Origin: Branchinecta lynchi
Taxonomy: Eukaryota; Arthropoda; Branchiopoda; Anostraca; Branchinectidae
Length of the DNA stretch: 64,000 nt
Direction of reading: 5' to 3'
NCBI GenBank assembly: GCA_023053575.1
Contig: JAKZAP010000010.1
Location: forward strand, 22,256,628 to 22,320,627
Of this stretch, positions 25,083 to 35,689 are shown piece after piece. The position numbers and the translations under genes were made by a program. Under the pieces are notes generated by a model. The model did no database searches. It was not told where the DNA came from and saw nothing but the letters and a program-made list of their open reading frames with translations. Positions within the stretch are counted from its first letter, which is position 1; each line of letters starts with the position of its first letter.

Positions 25083-25366
25083 AAATGGGGTTTGTACAGG
25101 CCAACGAATATACTGAAATAAAAGGTGAATATTTCGGGAGGACAATCGCCTCTCTTTTTTCAGCGCAGACACAAAATTTCGAGGAAAAATGCAAAAACGA
25201 GGATGAAGATCAGCAACCAAGAAAACCTTGTACCACCAATACCTGCGAATAACAATTATGGGTCTTGTCACCCGATACTAGCGAGTGACTCGAGTAGCGA
25301 GCTACTCCTCCCGAAATGTGCGCCTTTTATTTCAGTTTATTCGTTGGCCTTTACAAACCCCATCGG
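25083..25366. mobile_element. Inverted-repeat element
   Basis: The left arm 'aatggggtttgtacaggccaacg...aataaaaggtg...ttcgggagga' is mirrored by 'tcctcccgaaa...ccttttatttcagtttattcgttggcctttacaaacccc'. About 284 bp. No coding capacity. Confidence 0.65.
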
Positions 25367-25544
25367 TACTTCAAATCTAGCATTCTGTTTCATGTGGAAG
25401 TATTTAACAAACAAACATTTAGTAGTTAAAGCTAAGTCGAGTAGACTATTTATCTGGCTTCGTAAACTTACATCTTCACATTTTCATTTGACATTTTGAC
25501 ATCTGTATCGTCCAGCAGGAGTTTTCGTCTTGTCGTTTATTTAT

Positions 25545-25633
25545 TTCTCTTCTTTTTTTTTCGTTATTTTCTTCTTTACTCCGTTTTGTTCCAAGTGAGA
25601 AATACGGGTAATAAATACTTTACTTACTTACTT
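25545..25633 (+). mobile_element. LINE 3' tail
   Basis: 'tactccgttttgttccaagtg...acgggtaataaatac' followed by 'ttac' repeats resembles the 3' terminus of the Jockey-like LINEs in this window. Only the last ~90 bp can be recognised. Confidence 0.5.
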
Positions 25634-25916
25634 AAGCTCCAATTTCTCCCACGAACTGACGTCAGTGTCGTTTAAGACACCAGTGACCCTACCGGAGTTT
25701 TCCTGACAGTTCCCTTGACCGGTTGAAATCACAGCTTTAGACCATGTTGAGATTTTCCCAAGTTATGTGTGCTCGAACAACCTACAGACACCTACAGTCA
25801 CAACCAGTTATTGGACTATCGCGGAAACAGGTGACGTCACGCTTCGTCACTCTGTGTGGTAACTTGTCGTCTAAAATTCTCTGATCGGAAAATCACAAAT
25901 CCACACTCTAGTAAGT

Positions 25917-26300
25917 AATTCAATTCAATTCAATTTATTTATAACCCATCTCAACAAAAGGAAGGCAAGCGCCCTAAAGATGGAGTAACAAACAAAATAA
26001 TGAAAAAAGAAACACTAACACTAAATACAAAGAATATCAACAAAGACGATTAAATAAATAGCGCTGACCATGGGTGAGACAATATTGACACAGAAGAACT
26101 TAAATCCTGAGGACGTTTATCAATAACAGAAGTTGGAGATATTATGCGGAATTTACTCATCAAATAACTATTTCTGGTCCAAGGTGGATAACTTCGAAGA
26201 AATTTCGCAAAACGGAAATACACTCTACGGACAGATAATTTCTGAGATTCCGTAAAAACTGCCAAATGGGACAAAGAGAAAGTAGATGGGGGACAGCTAG
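25917..26300 (-). mobile_element. 3' end fragment of a Jockey-like LINE, reverse strand
   Basis: The reverse-strand frame contains RVYFRFAKFLRSYPPWTRNSYL, colinear with YCKFLMYLPKSVRNRKLV of the intact copy. The 3' end on this strand has 'gatgggttataaataaattg' followed by 'aattc' repeats. 5'-truncated. Confidence 0.7.
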
Positions 26301-27400
26301 ACTGTTATAAACTTTTACAAGATTTAATCGATCCAGATGTTTGATATTTGGAACTACTGAAGCGTAAGCGATTCTAAGGTTTTCTAGCCCGCCATTTTGT
26401 TGTTGTTTCCCTAGTATTTTGTATTATTTCATTTAAAATCATTTTCTCGCCGGACAAATAGTTCGCCCGAAATCCGGCTAAAACTGGAAATTTGGAAGAA
26501 GTAAGGTAGGAAATTTTGACCAATTGCGTCAAAGTGGATATGACGTATAGGGGTAAAGATATGTTGAATCCATATCTGAACTTGGTTTTCTCAGATGATT
26601 AGCCATTGACCTTAATCTGTTTCTAAATTCTAATAGTAAAAATTGGATTTGTCTGGATCAGATATTAATTTTGTGGGATACCATCGAAATATCTGTTCTT
26701 GTTAGTCTATGCCTGAGACTTTCAGCTTTGATCGGCATTCATCGCAGTAAAGTTTAGAAGAACAGCTATATCTGCTCTGGCTGGCTCTGGCATTTCCTAT
26801 GCTGCACACCTTAAAATCTATCCTTCTATATTATGTAGTCGAATTTACCAACGAAGGAACTCCCTTGCCATTTCGCGGTATACGGCATGGGCTGAATGGC
26901 ATGTGGCACTTCCCTCGGGTTCAGTGTTCTGCGAACGTTTGTCGGGCGCAACCAGGAAGTTTATAAGACTCGTCGGCAGATCTAGTTATTTTTACATGTA
27001 AGAAATCAAGATCTGCACAGTCTTGTCGGGCAAAACACAAAAGAAATCAAATGCTGTATGGTTTTGTCGGGCGTCGGTGTTCTGGTCGGAACATCGGGTT
27101 CTTTTTACTCGTAAGAAATCTAATTCTGTAAACTTACAACGGGCGCATCTCGAAAGTTTATGTTTCGTCGGCACATCAGCTTCTATTTACACATACGAAA
27201 TAAAGTTCTTTAGAATCTTGTCGGGCAAAACACCGAATAAACCGAATCCTGAATGCTTTAGTCCGGCGTCGGTATTCTTGTGGGACACATCGGGATATTT
27301 TTTATACATAAGAAATCAAATTAGATTTTGCGAACTGCTGTCGGGCGAAGACTAAAAGTTTAAGCCTCGTCGTTAAACCGCATTTTTATTTCGCGGTATT
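26301..27400. repeat. Non-coding region with degenerate repeats
   Basis: 26,440-26,650 carries 'ctcgccggacaaatagtt...gaaatccggc', the reverse of units at 6,255-6,600. 26,930-27,370 carries about four irregular copies of 'gtcgggc(g/a)...aagaaatc(a/t)' spaced 80-115 bp. No coding evidence; the 110-aa ORF at 27,023-27,355 follows the repeat. Confidence 0.5.
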
Positions 27401-28006
27401 ATGCCAACACTGCATGCCATTGGACCTCGGGAAGAGTGAGAAACGTCACCCAAACAAATCCACAAGATTTAAACCAATTTTTAAACCAATCAACAACGGT
27501 TATTGCGTTCAGATTGTTGTAGCGTTTCTCGCTGGGATCGACGAAAAAGAGGCACGGTCCTAAAATGGCACGTTACGAATTCCCCTTTTTTAACGCAAAG
27601 ACGCTCGAGTACTTAAAAACTACTAAAAAAAGACATAGACGGTGCATGCCTCCTGGTGCAGACATGCCTTGTTTTAGTATGCCGTGCCTCTTTTAGTACG
27701 TGTGCCTCTTTCCAGTAGCATTCCTCCTGCACCATGTCGTGCTGTGCCGTGCCTCTATTTAGTCGATCCCTTTCTCGCTCTTCGTTAGGTACACAACGAT
27801 TTTCCATCGACACGAAGAGTTTGTTATCAAGAGTATACCAGCCAAGATTTATGGCAAGAAATATTGAACAGAGATAAAATGACAGGAGACGTTGTGAGAA
27901 GTGTGTTTAAAGAATACGAACAAGTTGAATATTCGTCCCTTTTTCTTTTTTTATTTATTTTGTGTTACTCCTCTAGAAACAAAGTACAAAGTAGGCTACT
28001 TTAAGG
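27401..28006. other. Intergenic, nothing recognised
   Basis: 'cgtgcctc'/'gcatgcct' phrases recur between 27,640 and 27,770. Otherwise nothing supported. Confidence 0.45.
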
Positions 28007-28345
28007 ACACCTGAACAATGAAACCATACTTGAACACACCATGGAGAATGCATTTATAGACATGGCCACGGAGAGCATTCTTCTCCTGAGCGTGACGTTT
28101 CCAAAATAGGGATGTTAGTTTCTGGAGGTTTGCACATGCAGACTCCAAGACAAAAAGCGCAATTCATTCAAATCTTGGACAGCGCTGGCCGGATCGTATT
28201 GGAATTTCTTCTAGATGTACGGTAATGAAATTGTTCGGTACTGAAATAAGGACAGATGCAAAATGGAGCAAAAATCATAGCTTGGAAACACTATTTCGTA
28301 TTTGGATTGGGCTTTCTGCAGGCAATGTTGAGGAAGTCATACAGT
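28007..28345. mobile_element. MITE family H, partial inverted copy
   Basis: Starts with 'tttaaggacacctgaac' and continues as the reverse complement of 40,690-41,090 (shared 'ggtttgcacatgcagactcc' and 'attttgctccatttt' in mirror). Its right terminus is missing or diverged. Confidence 0.7.
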
Positions 28346-29345
28346 CATAAATAGTGGAATTTCCCTGTCGCATTTCTGGTACCTCTGTGCGCTCGTACCT
28401 GTGTTGTATGTTAGACATAAAGATTTACGAGAAATAAGTCTTCTTGCAGTGAGCAGTGATCATCTAGTTCACCACTGGTCCCAGAAAAGCCGCCTTTCTG
28501 TTGGGATCCAAATTTTCCGCGTCATAGTAGAATTTTGCGTTGTGAGGACGGCCGTAGATATTCTGAACGTCATACTGAAGCAAATAGTGAAAAATACGAA
28601 AGATCCCTTAACACAATCCGAATAATGCACTGTATTCAACTGAATGATACAAAAATAAGTTGGCTTTTCAGTGAAACTTTAAGTACTCAATTACTTCCAT
28701 GGCAGTGAAACATTTCATTTTAGTAGCATATGACGTTCAGAAGTATGTTATCATCTTTGCTGAATCTGAACCGACATCAGAGATCCAATAATAAAAATTC
28801 TTTCTGCGCTAATATATATAGCCCTATACAGACACGAGAAACGGGACAAATATATTATTAGAACTTAAGAAAGCTCGCGAAAAAAAAAGAAAAAAAAAAG
28901 CTCGCGTGCTTACCGGATTCGGCGAATCCAAAATCGTGGTACCAGATAAAAACCCAACACCAGCACCAGAATTAAAGGGGTCTTACATGTCTCGTAGGCT
29001 ACCCGCAAAATATATCTTGACTTGAAATCCCCTCGCCCACCCCTAAATAATAAAGGCTAGGGGCATATCTGCAATAGACCTGTGCGTTTGGCCTTCCCAT
29101 CCTTAAATAGAAGGTGGGGCCCACCCACGAACGAGCTGTACTTACAGGTAAAGACTAAGCTTACACAACCCTTTCAAGAGGTATCGTTCCAACAGACATA
29201 CAAACGGACAGGCACACCTTAACGAAGTCATAGGTATCCCGTAACTACTTTGAGATCCTAAAAACTTGATTTGATAATTGTGTTCATATAGGATACTAAC
29301 GTCAGTCGTTTTTCATTGTTGATCTTTTAACTAGGCATTTTTCTT
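28346..29345. repeat. Intergenic with family R remnant
   Basis: 28,980-29,290 resembles 6,750-7,150 (ctcgcccacccctaaata, 'cgaagtcataggtatcc'). No ORF of note; 28,401-28,625 is unsupported. Confidence 0.4.
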
Positions 29346-29535
29346 TTACAAACATACTGTAAGAAGCCTGTCTAAGTACTTGAGTACTCAAATACTGAAC
29401 TACTTTTCAAAAAGTACTTATTATACAAGCAGATTTTTTGTGAAGTACTTAATACTTATATTTCAGTAAAAAATTCCTGGAGTACTTGGTACTTGTACTT
29501 AAGTAAAAAAAATAGAAGTACTTGGCACAGAACTG
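29346..29535. repeat. AGTACTT-rich repeat
   Basis: The palindromic word 'aagtactt' or its variants occurs about ten times in 190 bp. It looks like the end region of a small inverted-repeat element, but termini could not be fixed. Confidence 0.5.
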
Positions 29536-29626
29536 ATGTGAACTACTATTGGAAATGTTCAGAAGAATGAACTTGTTCCATATAAACATTGAAATCTTAC
29601 ATATATTGCAGTGCTAGTTTTGGTGA

Positions 29627-29935
29627 GAGTGTTCCACCCTTCTAATAATAGTAACTATTAATTAATATTTTCGTTAAGTTAAGTTACTGAACGTTTGAAC
29701 GGCTGACCGTTCAAACTTTTTCGAAGTAGTAACTAACTGTAACTATTTGTTTACCATGCTCGAGAGCGTAGTAAACGTGGTAACTATGCATTTCTGTAAC
29801 GTGATTAGCCAGATTACCCCGTGGCATGATATTTGGCAGAAAATATCAAAATGTGTTCTAGCCTTGACGCTCGCCTTGACGCCAACATTCGTGACGTCAT
29901 TCGTAGTAACTCCGGCAAACAGGGTGGAACACGCT
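29627..29935. mobile_element. MITE family C, copy 3
   Basis: About 309 bp, from 'gtgttccacccttctaata' to 'cagggtggaacac'. Closest in layout to copy 1. Confidence 0.8.
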
Positions 29936-31405
29936 CGTTATGGTGCATCATGGTGCTCATGTTCCTGATGTTCCATGGTGCTCATCGTTATGGTGCTCAT
30001 GGAACAGAATTCAGAATCCCAGTGTCGCCAAACGGAATCCAGGTGGTGAATAAAAGGGGAGAGTATCAACTTGAAAGAAGTTAACGTATGTGCGTTTCTT
30101 TCAATATTTATTACACTTTCACGGAAGAATAATGTTGCAGGTAACGCGATATACATAGTAGTTGTGTCACGATATACAGAAAGGACTCACGCTTTCAGCA
30201 GAGACAACGTAGTCTACTAGGTCGCACTTCTGAGGCTCTTTGGCCTTGTACGGCGTTCTCTCGGGTACGAAGATGCAGTCTGGCAATAATATTTTTTAGG
30301 CTCGCCACCGCAATATGATGTTCCGAAGAAGAAATCAACTAGAACTTCAGACATCCCTGTTATCCACATTTGTGACACTGATAGTATTTAACATGGCTGA
30401 TGCTGATCAGAATTGAGCAAAATTGACTTAGCCCTGAAATAAACATCCGTATTTTTTGCCAGCATCGCCGTCGTGGTCGAGGACACGTGCTAAAGTAGAA
30501 GAGCTTATTACGTAACCACCGATCAGAACAGGTTTTAAAATATCAGCACTTGGTGGACAGCCAAGTTTCGTGATCATGAAGTGGCAAGGTTGTTGTGGTC
30601 TGTTTTTTTTAGTACTTATTTTAAACCGTTTCGTTGCAAAAAGTCTAACTAGTTAATACCATGCTTATTTAGTTGGCTGTTTTACGGTTTGCTTCGGGTG
30701 GAGCTGTGTTAGTTCAAGTGAAGAAGATAGGGTACATGTGCGCAGGCGGGGCTGCATCCAGGAATTTATTTGGGGGGGGGGGAGGAGGGGATTTCCCGGC
30801 GGGTTGGACTTAGTCCATACCTATCAGAGGTTAACGCCTATAAAAAATAATATTTCTGTACGTCTCGAGGAGATGTTGACCCCTCCCCCCCCCCCCCCCC
30901 GGACACGGCCCTGTAAGTGTGCCACTTCTTGCAGTTCCGACATCAGGGGTCTCTGTTTTAAACTCTTTGGACGTAACTTCCGTTAGGTTAACTTACAGGG
31001 TTAAGTAAGACTGATAGGAAGATGGACAGCTTCTAAATCTGGGCGAACGCGGTAAGAATGGTATAACGAGTAGAGAGACATTGGCGTTAATTGCTCAGAA
31101 AAAAAAAAAAAAAATTAGATTTATAGTGTAGGTTTAATTTTGGATGTAGATGTGTAGCTTTCATGGTTCTGTGTCTGGTGGAGGTCGGTTAACTGTAGCA
31201 AATGAGCACAGATGGTTCAAAGTTATCTTTATTTACAAACAAATCTATCATTAACCCTTTCTGCTGCTGAGAGCAGAGCTTTAAAAAAATAAAAATAAAA
31301 ATATGGAATTTATATTTTGGTTGTGATGATCTGCTGTTATGCATGCAGGTACGAACAAAAGGTAAAAATAAAAATTAAAAAAATACGTTCCACTTCACAG
31401 CATAA
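29936..31405. other. Intergenic, nothing recognised
   Basis: 'atggtgctcat' is repeated near 29,940-30,000. Runs of G (30,772) and C (30,887) and an A-run (31,100) are present. No gene was seen. Confidence 0.5.
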
Positions 31406-32946
31406 CCCGTATGGAAATAATTTAGACGTTTCCAGCTGTTCTCACCTGTTTTCAGCTGAAAACAGCTGTTTTCAGCTGATTTCAGTTGGAAACAGCTGCT
31501 TACAACTGTTGAATTTACGGCTACTGGGGATAGACGTCGATGTTACAGCTGTTTATAGCTGTTTTTAGTTGTGAACAGTCGTATACAGCTGTACTTCTTA
31601 CGTCTAGTCGGGATACGCGTTGGAGACACAGCAGTATGTTACTGTATACACCTGTCTGTTGGTGTATACAGCTGTATGTCTTACGTCTAGTTTGGATACG
31701 CGTTGGAGACACAGCAGTATGTTACTGTATACAGCTGTATGTCTTACGTCTAGTCGGGATACGCGTTGGAGACACAGCAGTATGTTACTGTATACAGCTG
31801 TATGTCTTACGTCTAGTCGGGATACGCGTTGGAGACACAGCAGTATGTTACTGTATACAGCTGTATGTCTTACGTCTAGTCGGGATACGCGTTGGAGACA
31901 CAGCAGTATGTTACTGTATACACCTGTCAGGTGGCGTATACAGCTGTATGGCTTACGTCTAGTCGGGATACGCGTTGGAGACACAGCGGTATGTTGCTGT
32001 GTACAACTGTCAGAGATACAGGTGTTAAGTGCCGTGAAAGAATGATTTCCTAACAGCTGGGTTCGCAGCTGTGCCGACCGTGTCCGAAAAGACCGTCAGA
32101 TCGACACACGGTTGTATGGATCCTGTTACGCTTTTGTCGCTTTTAGGAGACATAGAACCAACTTGCTATTTTTGTAAATACAATGTTCTTACTCGACTAT
32201 TTTTATTAATTGACAGTCATCCCTTTTCTAAGCAGGTTTACAGTTTGTTTACAGTTTGCTCAACGCCAAGCTGCTGTTGTAAACATTTACGGCTGTAAAC
32301 AGCTAGTTACGGCTAAATACTGCTGTGTTCCAACCATCAAACAGCTATATATACAGTGACATGCTGCTCTGTCTCAAACACTGACAACTGTAAACGTCTG
32401 CTTACAACTAGAAACTGCTGCATTCCCACCGCCAGACAGGTGTATACAGTAAATACTGCTGTGTCTCCAACGCGTATCCCGACTAGACGTAAGACATACA
32501 GCTGTATACAGTAACATACTGCTGTATCTCCAACGCGTATCCCGACTAGACGTAAGACATACAGCTGTATACAGTGACATACTGCTGTGTCTCCAACGTG
32601 TATCCCGACTAGACGTAAGACATACAGCTGTATACAGTAACATACTGCTGTGTCTCCAACGCGTATCCCGACTAGACGTAAGACATACAGCTGTATACAG
32701 TAACATACTGCTGTGTCTCCAACGCGTATCCCGACTAGACGTAAGACATACAGCTGTATACAGTAACATACTGCTGTGTCTCCAACGCGAACCCTGACTA
32801 TAGACGTAAGAAGTACAGTTGGATACGACTGTTCACAACTAACAGCAGCTATAAACAGCAATATCGACTTCTATCCCCAGTACCCGTAAATTCAACAGTT
32901 TGAAACATGTCAGATCAGCTGAAAATGTCTAAATTATTTCCATACG
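31406..32946. mobile_element. Fold-back element with mirrored 63-bp minisatellite arms
   Basis: 1.54 kb. The left end 'cccgtatggaaataattta' is inverted at the right end 'taaattatttccatacg'. The left arm (about 31,600-31,990) holds six units with period 63 bp, plus two of 82 bp at its edges. The right arm (about 32,440-32,830) holds six units of the same sequence in reverse complement at 63 bp. The word CAGCTG is frequent throughout. Because 63 is a multiple of three, long stop-free frames run through both arms on both strands (up to 174 aa); these are artefacts of the repeat. The central ~450 bp is unrelated single-copy-looking sequence. No transposase was recognised. Confidence 0.85.
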
Positions 32947-32963
32947 TTAGAAAAGACTCGCTC

Positions 32964-33893
32964 CCCGTATGGAAATAATTTAGACGTTTCCAGCTGTTCT
33001 GACCTGTTTTCAGTTGTTTTCAGCTGATTTCAGTTGGAAACACCTGCTTCCAACTTTTGAATTTACAGCTACTGGCGATAGACGTCAATGTTACAGCTGT
33101 TTATAGCTGTGAACAGTCGTATCCAGCTGTACTTCTTACTTTGGGAGGTGTACACTGTTTTTAAAAGCCGTGGAAATGCTTGAAGTCGGGAGCTGTCATC
33201 CGTGTTTTTGCTAACTTCTCTTTTCTTTGAAGCGCAAAATATTTCAGAAGCAGGTTTCGCAGTCGAAGCCCCCTCTATACTGCTAAAGCGTCTTCTGGTA
33301 ATTCGTTTAGAGTACTGCCGTTTATTCGATAATTTGAAAAAAATTTAATTGCATCAGTATACCAGAATGCAAATATTTCTCCATACATAATATCCCTGAG
33401 TCTTGACTGAGTTGGATCACAGCAAATTAAGCATAAGTTGAAGTTGGAGAGAAGCAACCGCCGAAAGAAGCTATACAACACAACATAGCAGTAACGACAC
33501 AGTTGGTATCATCTGTGTTTCATACGGACACGGACCTTGGAAAACAGCTCGTTACAGCTATATTTGAGACACCTGTTGAAAACGTCAGATAATACTTTTG
33601 TGTGTTTACAACTTCATACAGCTATATCCACCTGTGTTTGGGACAGCTGTTGAAAACGTCCCATAATACTTCTGTACGTTTACAGCTGTTTCAGTGACAC
33701 CTGTTGGATAAACGAAAGTAATTGCGACAGCTGAAAACAGTTAAATACAGTAGGATACAGCAACTTACAGCTGTTTTACAGACAGCTGATTAAAACAGCT
33801 GTAAATATTACACGTGTTGAAAGCGTCCCATAATACTTCTGTTACTTTTACAGCTGTCAACAGCTGAAAACGTCTAAATTATTTCCATACGGG
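32964..33893. mobile_element. Second element of the same fold-back family, no minisatellite
   Basis: 930 bp, from 'ccccgtatggaaataattta' to 'taaattatttccatacggg'. It begins 17 bp after the first element ends. It shares the ends and the 'gtttccagctgttct' subterminal region with the first element but lacks the 63-bp arrays. Frequent 'cagctgt' words. Non-coding apart from chance ORFs. Confidence 0.8.
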
Positions 33894-34136
33894 AATAAAA
33901 TGTAAAGGTTGCAGGTTCTTTGCTACAGGGTGGCAACATATTATCGATCTTGAGAGGAAATTCTAGAACATTCTAGGGGATATATTTTTTGTAGTGAAAA
34001 CCTGTAAGAAACATATCATATTCTTATGAAAATATATTTGCACTATATAAAATTAGAAAACAAATAACAATGCACCGTTTGTTGGCAGTGAGCATTTAAA
34101 AAGAAACAGTTAAGCAAAAATAAAACCCCACTATAC

Positions 34137-34431
34137 CCTTTCTAGGTAGTTAAGGGTTGTGGAGACCGCAATCCAGCAGGCCATGCCGAATGCAACCGAT
34201 AGGAATAACACACTTTTGAGTCCGTTCCAACCATGTTCCTCCACTACAACTTTGCGCAAAGCCAGGTCTTTTGAGGCTATTGAGACAGCCCGAAATCCGG
34301 CGTCCTGGCTGCACCGGATATCGCTGCAGTTGCACTTGGGGGGCTCCACCATATTCACGACGAAGGGGGTTGTGTCTTTGTTCACCTTCTCGTTCATAGT
34401 ATCGGCAATTGGATGTGGCATTCCGATATAG
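34137..34431 (-). CDS. Candidate membrane-protein exon (unidentified)
   Basis: The reverse-strand frame encodes KCNCSDIRCSQDAGFRAV, then a KVVVEEHGWNGLK segment and a hydrophobic stretch (SVLFLSVAFGMACWIAVS) before TTLNYLER. It is followed by a possible donor (agg|gtatag), and a possible acceptor (attccag) lies upstream. A cytoplasmic His-Gly near a first membrane span is weakly reminiscent of DEG/ENaC sodium channel N-termini, but the full signature is absent. It has no partner exon. It could be a chance ORF or a transposon fragment. Confidence 0.3.
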
Positions 34432-34902
34432 CTGGAATAAGGTAGGAAGTATGAGTCTCAGGTAGGCAGAAAGGGCAGAAATGGAAGACGCAATGACAAG
34501 GGGGCGAACGTTGCGGAAAATCCCCAGTTCGACTGGGTTGCTACTTCGATTATCCACGGTTGTTTGAGTAATCGACTGTGCCGTGACTGTTCTGGTAGAC
34601 TGAAGTTTCGAGAAATGACCGAACGTAACGTTTTCAGTGCGCGAAACCACTGCGGAAAGATGTGCCTTTGTGGCAGATCGAAAAACAACGGAAAGTGATC
34701 CTCAGCTTTCCTGAAAAGCTGTTTTGGTTGAGCGCTGCCTGCAATCGAGCGACTTCATTCCGCACCGCACGGCTATGTTGTTGGGTTGTCGCCGAACTCC
34801 CAAGAAGTAACCAAATTGACTCCCGTCAATTATAGTGAAATATAAATTATAGTAAAAAATAATCAAGAAATATAGCGAAGTAGCCTTGTTCCAACTTTAA
34901 AT

Positions 34903-35640
34903 GTTTCACTATTATTGTTGAATTTCTTTGATTTTGTGATTTGTATTCCAGTGAACTATGTTTGACATATTAGATTCGGCGAATACTCTGTGACCGATAT
35001 CTTTTAAGAATAAATCTCTGTCTACAAAATACTAAAATAAAATAGCGATGACAAAAACATGGGATTATTATTTATTCAAAGGACCCCTCGCACTATTTAC
35101 TCTTCAACAACTTACAGTGTTTTAAATATCTGAATACTTTAAAACTAGGCTGCACTTTCAAGACATAACCCATGATTTTGGCTGTTTTAAGCCTTTTCCG
35201 AGGCCCGTTGACTTGTAGCGAAAACAGGGAAACAATTTACATAACCGTTTCCTCTGATGCAAACTCCTCGCAGACAACCGTCGACAGCGTGATACACATC
35301 GAAGGTAGCAAAAACGGCAACTGAGAAAATCATCGTGGTTTTCTTAGAGGGGTTAGAATGTACCGTAGGAAATTGGGGTCTCCGGGTTAAGAAATATATG
35401 GAGTGATTACGGAAGTAGGTTGCATTACTATTACACATCGGGTCATTCAAGTCTAATATTGGCCGAATAGGGCTAAATAAAACATGAAATTATTATTTAC
35501 GTGTATTTAGGTTAGTCACGTTGCCTTTGGCTGTCATAGGACCGACTTATCGTGGTTTTGGCTTCTCGACGAAACGTCCTCATGGCGAAACGTCCCCATG
35601 GCAAAACGTCTCCAAGGCGAGACGTCCCCAAGATTTTTAA
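34903..35640. repeat. Left arm of a large broken palindrome
   Basis: Reads 'gaatttctttgattttgtga' near 34,910, 'gtgaccgatatcttttaag' near 34,990 and 'gacttatcgtggttttggct' near 35,545, all found in reverse complement at 37,600-38,120. The arm is split by a family D MITE at 35,077. It ends in a short array of 'cgaaacgtccccatggc'. Confidence 0.7.
35077..35450. mobile_element. MITE family D, copy 2
   Basis: 'caaaggacccctcgcactat' at the left matches copies at 22,431 and 50,775. The right end is degraded (gggtcattcaag). Inserted into the palindrome arm. Confidence 0.75.
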
Positions 35641-35689
35641 GTTTGCCTTGGTCTTCAGGCACATGACCAAGTGGTCAGGCCGAGGTAAT

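Noticed and set aside
31540..32861. Long ORFs of 126-174 aa on both strands
   Set aside because: They follow the 63-bp minisatellite, whose period is a multiple of three, and encode only the repeat; they occur on both strands and in more than one frame.
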